A DNA stretch of 64,000 nucleotides. It comes from Trichosphaerium sp. ATCC 40318 (taxonomy: Eukaryota; Discosea; Flabellinia; Trichosidae). Every line of letters begins with the position of its first letter. Within the stretch, counting starts at the first letter, position 1. The DNA lies in the NCBI GenBank assembly GCA_038496445.1, contig JALMLS010000150.1, forward strand, positions 1 to 64,000, read 5' to 3'. Positions 58,481 through 64,000 of this stretch are shown one piece after another. The notes under the pieces are model-generated. The model searched no databases and was not told the DNA's origin. It saw only the letters and a list, made by a program, of their open reading frames with translations. The position numbers were made by a program, and so were the translations under genes.

Positions 58481-61400
58481 TCTTACCAAAGCAGCACCAA
58501 AGCTAAAGGGCCTTCAGTAAGCAAATAATCACGTGCTCATTTTGAAAATTTCTTTTTTTTTTTTTTTCGCGTTCAAAATGGAGCTCCTAACCAAAAAACG
58601 ATTAGAATATGGAGCCTGAGGAAGCTATATAACTACCTAGAGAAGAATCAAAACAATAAGAAAGTACAAGGGTTAAGCGCAAGAACATTAAAGAAAATAA
58701 AAAGAGCGATAGTAAAGGATTATACATTCGATGGAACAGACGTACGAGATACTGTTTTTGTTCTGTTTATGAGATTTTTTTTTTTTTGCAGTTTTTTGTT
58801 TAATTGTGGTTTATGCCTTTATCCTTTTTTTTTGTGTTTCTGCTTCCTTTCACGCGCAGTAAAGCGTGATGAAGGGTTGTAATTTGTGGTTTAAATTGAA
58901 AAAAACCAACGGATTTATTTTGAGCGCAAGTAAGTACTAAAACCGGGTTGATAGAAAGCAGGACGTCCAAGAAGTATGTCACACAGTTTTAAAGTGTTCA
59001 GAGTATACCTACCCAACGATACAAGTACAAACAAACAAAACAAAAACCCCCAATAATCAAAACCTTTTCTACCCCCTTTTTAACTTCATCTCCTGTTTCT
59101 AAACCTCGTGTTTTTATAGCTCATTCTATACAGTATCAAGGAGAATTGGTATTAAAGTACGTTATTCTGTATTGGTGTTATCTCTCGTAGTGTTGTTGAA
59201 GTAGTAATGTCTCGTTATTTTTTTTCTTATTTCTCAATAGGGAGGTTCTTGAAAGAGGTAAACCAAATTCATTAATTGTATACATCATATTTACAATGTA
59301 GTATGCAGAAATCGCGATGTAGATATGTGTGCATTTATAGCACGTGATTCTGTAACAAGAGAGCAGCTACCATCACATCTAACACTTCACGATTTGGGTG
59401 AAATAACAGAAGTTGATTTTTTTGAACCAAACCCTGATTTCGAAGGTATCAGCCAAGATTCTGAAGATGAAAGCGAGCTTGTATCAGAAATGTCGTCCGT
59501 TTCTAGGCGTACACCAACAAAGATGCCAGACCAGGAGCTACCACAGCCTGTTAGACAAGAAATCGCTCAATTTCAGATAAATGGATACGCAGAGCAGTAC
59601 TTTAGACGTTTGAAGAAAAAGAAAAAGAATCACGGGTTTGAGAGAAGGGCTATTCCAATAGAGGAGTTACTACAATATCAAAAAGTAAGTTTATAATGGC
59701 AACAGGGTACCTTTGAAATCAAATACGAAGCTCCATTGTCAAGGGTCACATTTAGTTTTTTTATTTGCTTTCTTTTGTTTTTTTTTCAGCATGGCAATTA
59801 TAATTCCAGAAAACATTAATGGCAGCGATGCGTGTGTATTTATTTAAAAGTAATATAAGTCGAAATAGATAATTGTTTACTTTTAACTGCCATAAACACG
59901 TGTTTGTTTTTGCTAATTTTTTTTATTTTTAGAAACCAATTGAAGCGTCATTGATTAAGATGAAGCCAAGTTTGAGTAAAAATGCTGTTAGTGCATTTAA
60001 TCATATAGTCAAATTTATGGACGTTTACGAAGCGTGCGTTAACCTTGCTTATTTAGATAAGAGTGAGACTTCTAAAGCCAGTTTTTAGGATTGATAGACA
60101 GGCTCTTAAAGCTGCTAGAGAAATATTACTACTTGGTATTGATAAACCTGAGTTACGAGATGAACTTTATTGTCAGCTTGTAAAGCAATTAACAAACAAC
60201 CCAGTCCGGTAAGTTATCATTCGATAAATCCTAGAAAACAAAACTAGGTTCCGAAACTTTTGGTTTTTGTACCTTGCCGTCAGTGCTGAATTTCTTTTTG
60301 CTAGGCCAAGCGAAATTAGAGGATGGAAGCTAATGGCGCTTTGTTTACAGTGTTTCCCACCTACAAAGGACTTTGAGCTCTACTTGGGTCAATTTATAGT
60401 GTATTTTGTAGCTGTACGTAAAAAACCCTTTCAGTCACGTGGTTCTTACAGTTGTTAATGTATATCCTTATATTAGAAGCCTAAAAAAGTTATTGGCGAG
60501 AAAATTGCAATGTATGCTGATTATTCAAGGAGAGCTTTAATAGATATTTGTGAACTGGGAAGGCCAGCATCATTTTCTGATGTAAATGTTGAAAATTTGG
60601 AAGATATGATGGCATGTGTTCTGAACAACGTTTTTTTTTGTAAGTTTTATTTCTTGTTTATTTTTCTCTTTAGAATGCTCCTTTTGAAACCTTTTTATTC
60701 AAAGGATCTATACAAGATATTATGCAAGCACAAAAGACAACACACCCAGAGTTGGATCTAAAGATTCCATTTGTTGTAAAATTTCTAACAGACAAAATGT
60801 TGAGCACTGGTACAACCAATCATTTTTTTGACATTGTATTGACTACTTTGTAGGGTTGGTAATGGAAGGTCTTTTTAGGTACTCACATAAATGCGCTGAA
60901 GGTTTTTTTACTCATTGATGTTGGTAGAGTACCCGGGAAGCGTGCTGATATGAATAAATTAAAAGAAATAATAGAACAAGGGAGATCAAACGAGAATTGC
61001 ACTGTACCCTTTTTTTTTGAAAAAAAAACTATCTCAGTGCCTACCTAACACTTTCTAAATTAGATTGACGATCCTCATGTACATGCGTGTTTACTAAAAC
61101 AATGGTTTAAAGAAACTAAAGTTCCATTAGTGCCACCTGCATACTAGTATCCTTTTGATCACGTGATTTTTCTATTTCTATTTTTATTGAACGCAGTGGT
61201 TTGTTTTCTCTTTGACTCCTACAAGCTATCGTATTATTGAAGCATCACAAGATATAACAAAGCTTATGGCAATAATTAAAGAGATAAATATTCACCACAG
61301 AACTTTGATTTATTACATGATCGACTTTCTACGTAAAGTCGCTGCAAGTGCGTAAACTAAAACCAATGAAAAAAAAAAAAAAACCTTTTATATTTTATGC

Positions 61401-61667
61401 TCAAACAACCTCTCTTGCGTCTTGTTTAGTTACAAGCTCTGCACATTATGGTATTACAAGCGTCCTAACATAGTTTATTTAGCACCTGAGAACTTGATGA
61501 ATGAGCACAGCTTGTCCATTGTAATGTCTCCTAACTTCTTACGTTGTCCTAATGATTCTGCGGATGCTGCTCTACTTTACACAAAGAAAGAATCTGAGAG
61601 TATATGTACATTACTCAAAGAATTTGAATACGTAGATGAAGAAGAAAGCTCTCTGTCAAGCTTTTAA
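58437..61667 (+). CDS. MyTH4-RhoGAP protein (ARHGAP39/Vilse-like)
   Basis: ATG 58437 ([16 protein letters not shown]) leads through short exons to an acidic linker ([20 protein letters not shown]). The MyTH4 domain spans about 59940-60640: [58 protein letters not shown]. The RhoGAP domain follows (60740-61570): [35 protein letters not shown] (with the arginine finger region FRVPG), [55 protein letters not shown]. It should inactivate a Rho/Rac GTPase, with MyTH4 binding microtubules or cargo. The WW domains of animal ARHGAP39 are not evident. Stop 61665-61667. Confidence 0.85.
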
Positions 61668-61782
61668 ATATAGATAAAGAAAAAAAAAACCCCTCTTAGT
61701 ATATTTACCTCCAGACTACGTTAATAGGCGACTGAGAACGATAACTACAAGATTTTAAACATCTAGATGTTATCTGAGCTTC

Positions 61783-61846
61783 TACAGCGCTAAGCGCTAT
61801 TCTCGCTGTACTACGCTGTAGTATGTTCTTGTGACTCTGTCACAAG
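61783..61846. ncRNA. Cluster of three stem-loops, possible RNA or 3' structure
   Basis: Adjacent inverted repeats: TACAGCG/CGCTGTA (61783-61789 with 61804-61810, enclosing AGCGCT twice), TACTAC/GTAGTA (61809-61814 with 61818-61823) and CTTGTGAC/GTCACAAG (61828-61835 with 61839-61846, loop TCT). They sit between the RhoGAP stop and the next ATG. The dense pairing suggests a structured RNA or a 3'-end signal; identity unknown, strand undetermined. Confidence 0.4.
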
Positions 61847-61959
61847 TGCCTCGGGGGATTTGGGAGGAGTCCCTGCTCAATCACATTGCGTTCAAGAACA
61901 AAAACCCATCCGGTTAACGCCCAACATTACCCGCAACGAATCAAACTGTTGTCAAGTAA

Positions 61960-64000
61960 ATGAGCTCTAAGAAGAAGTCACGGTCTCAAAGCAAGGCGTC
62001 AAGGGGAGACGGTGCGTATAAACAAACTGTGTAAACTAACTGAACACATAGATCTTACAAGCAAAGGGTCTTCAAGCCAATCAGCGAAGAATGCCTCTGG
62101 TGCTAAATCAGTACGCGAATAATATCAATTTAGCCTCTGCTATGAGCGCTAGCGCTCTACTAACATCACTGGACTAACTCTTTTCAAGCCCGCACCAAAG
62201 AAGCGAAAAGATGTATCAAAAGAAGTGCCAGAACCCGAACCATATGTATTAGACTACCAAGCTTTCCGTGATAAGCTATACACTCTTTGGAGTAAACCTC
62301 TTGAAAAAATGCCTGTAAACAAGGATCTTTCGCGATTGAGCAAAGAAATACAAATATTTGATGTTGTTAATCAACGGATGGTACATTATATTGTTTTTGG
62401 TCGCTCTGGAAGGGCTGCAACTACTTCTTTTTTGAGTTCGTTATTATTTGGTGTTTTAACGCTATGTTTAGGACTACAGGGACACTCCTAATATATCACA
62501 AGGTGAAAGAGCTTGTAACGTTATGCTTTCTCTGGCAAGAGTGCTTGATGGTCCAGAGGTGGAAGCTAAAGTGGATGCCCTATTGAAGGAGTTTGTGGCT
62601 CATAAAGTAAGGCTTCTTTTTATTTAATTTTGATATTTTTGGCATTGTTTTTACTAAAAATCACGTTTTTGAATTAAAATCACGTGTTATTTGAGAACAA
62701 AAAGGGGTTGCCTATTTTTTTTTTTGTGATTTTCGCTTTTGTGTCCTCCAATTTCTTGTTGTTTTATCTCTCAATTGTGTTATACTAAAATTAATAGGAT
62801 GGAGACGTTGGAGAACAGCTAAGAGGAGTTTTAGCGCGTGTTGACGACGACTGGAATTTTCTTCCTATATTACGGTGTATTAACCAAGAGATTATATCTC
62901 CAGGTGTCATGGAGTTGCGTAAGGGCATATACGGTACCTTTCCGTACAAAGACATCAAGGCAAGCAAATACAATCGATTCTATTATTCGTGAACTAGCGG
63001 ATAATTCCACTAATTTTATTTTCCGCTAACATCATTTGATAGGGATCTTGGCGCGTCTTGATAAACGTACACTCATCTTACGTCACCGTGATACATAAGA
63101 AAGGGGTAAGCATAATTAAAAGACTTCGTAGTGTCTACTAGTAGACATTGTCTGGGTAAATGGATCTTGTTCTAACAGTATGCAGGAGCGATCACATGAA
63201 GAAGGTCTATTTTCTCTCTCTTGGCGCTTTGAAATCAAATTTGACTGGCCAAAATCAAGATGGTCTGATAACAATGGCATGCCTTTCAACGCTGCTGTTA
63301 CTATAACCGATTATAATATCGCAGAAGGGACCACAGAAGAGCGCTCTATATCCACCAGGCCATTTCCTCGTTTTTATTTTATTTTTCTTAAAGTTTTGGT
63401 GTTAAGCCAAAGCGCTATTCTTATTGTTGCTCCTTAATATTGCAAAAATGAAATCACTCAAACGTTATCAAAATTCTTCTCTCCTGAGATAGAGTTCTAT
63501 AGACTATGGAAAAGACCTCTTACTGACCTTCCTGTTCATGAAGATTTAGCGCTTTTAGGTCCACAAGAAATCACGTGTTTTTTTTTCAATAAAAATTTTA
63601 GCTAATAGCTTTATCTCTTAGGCACTAAACTACGAATCTTCGATGGCTCCAAAGGAAACACACTCTATAGAAAGACTATAGGAGATACCAGAGGTAACAA
63701 AATTGATCTACTTGTACTTTATACTAACTCAGTTGTTTTACACTTTAGCTAGCTCTGCCTTGATAAAAGATGTTTTAGTTTTTCTATCAAGTCGATTGGG
63801 ACCACCTGAAACAGTTCCAATAGTACAGAAAGTACTGGAAAACTCTCTTACTCCAAGCACAAAGGATGGCGAAATGTGTCAAGTATTGAACACTTGCTTG
63901 CTTGAGTTACAACAACAATTGAAAGCGAATGGTATCATTAATCCACCTGTACTTCGTATAGTCAAAACATTCAACCACCACGTCATTGAACCATCTGCAC
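61960..64000 (+). CDS. Protein with repeated FYxLWxxPL module, runs off the window
   Basis: ATG 61960 starts a basic disordered head (MSSKKKSRSQSKASRGD, PAPKKRKDVSKEVPEPEP). A module follows: FRDKLYTLWSKPLEKMPVNK, then IQIFDVVNQRMVHYIVFGRSG and a helical region (GERACNVMLSLARVLDGPEV, GVLARVDDDWNFLPILRCIN). A beta-rich part reads SWRVLINVHSSYVTVIHKKG and LFSLSWRFEIKFDW. A second module starts FYRLWKRPLTDLPVHEDLAL with LRIFDGSKGNTLYRKTIGDT and VLVFLSSRLGPPETVPIVQK. I do not recognise a named family, though I recall similar protein ends in other protists. The gene is incomplete at 64000. Confidence 0.65.

Overview
This is nuclear DNA of a compact, AT-rich protist genome. Nearly every gene is split by short introns of about 40-70 nt, most of which begin GTACG, GTGCG or GTAAG and end in AG. 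Neighbouring genes often start or end within 50-300 bp of each other, divergently or tail to tail, and two pairs overlap slightly. There are no operons, and I saw no tRNA or rRNA genes. The gene set (Ras and Rap regulators, a GbpD-type RasGEF/cyclic-nucleotide-binding/GRAM protein, a MyTH4-RhoGAP, a filamin-repeat/PH protein, a tubulin-ligase-like protein) suggests a motile, probably amoeboid unicellular eukaryote, Amoebozoa-like or similar. That placement is inference; no marker gene fixes it.

Layout. 0.3-3.2 kb (-): nonaspanin/TM9SF membrane protein with an apparent frameshift in its last exon. 3.7-4.9 kb (-): member 1 of an unrecognised W-Y repeat family. 5.0-9.0 kb (+): GbpD-like RasGEF-cNMP-GRAM-cNMP protein. 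9.2-10.3 kb (-): KDEL receptor. 10.5-12.2 kb (+): CaMK-like kinase. 12.2-14.1 kb: three small or unrecognised genes. 14.1-19.7 kb (+): RapGAP-domain gene with a long N-terminal part that includes a possible ADP-ribosyltransferase-like region. 20.2-21.4 kb (-): member 2 of the W-Y family. 21.6-23.3 kb: a secreted Cys-repeat gene whose intron holds a complete hAT-type element, plus a broken inverted copy. 23.7-30.8 kb (-): a very large PARP protein fused to a nucleotidyltransferase-like domain and ankyrin repeats. 31.0-33.2 kb (+): tubulin-tyrosine-ligase-like gene. 33.2-39.0 kb (-): F-box/LRR gene with remnants, filamin/PH gene, F-box/MORN_2 gene; the first and third resemble repeat proteins common in giant viruses. 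39.4-42.5 kb (-): tropomodulin-like LRR gene. 42.8-48.8 kb (+): second RasGEF with a long Ser/Lys/Arg-rich N-terminus. 49.2-50.5 kb (+): secreted glycoside-hydrolase-like protein. 51.0-52.6 kb: an intact divergent pair of the Cys-repeat genes with a perfect hairpin between them. 52.7-58.5 kb: small membrane proteins, a Skeletor-like DM13/DOMON surface protein (+), glutaredoxin (-) and a basic protein (+). 58.4-61.7 kb (+): MyTH4-RhoGAP. 62.0 kb to the end (+): incomplete gene for an unrecognised repeated-module protein.

How it fits together. Five genes control or respond to small GTPases (two RasGEFs, one RapGAP, one RhoGAP, one filamin/PH scaffold), but they are scattered among unrelated genes, so this is not evidence of a pathway cluster. 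The most novel-looking items are the BRCT-WGR-PARP-NTase-ankyrin fusion, the RapGAP gene with an ART-like region, and the duplicated secreted Cys-repeat locus with its hAT intron insertion and its 22-bp perfect hairpin.
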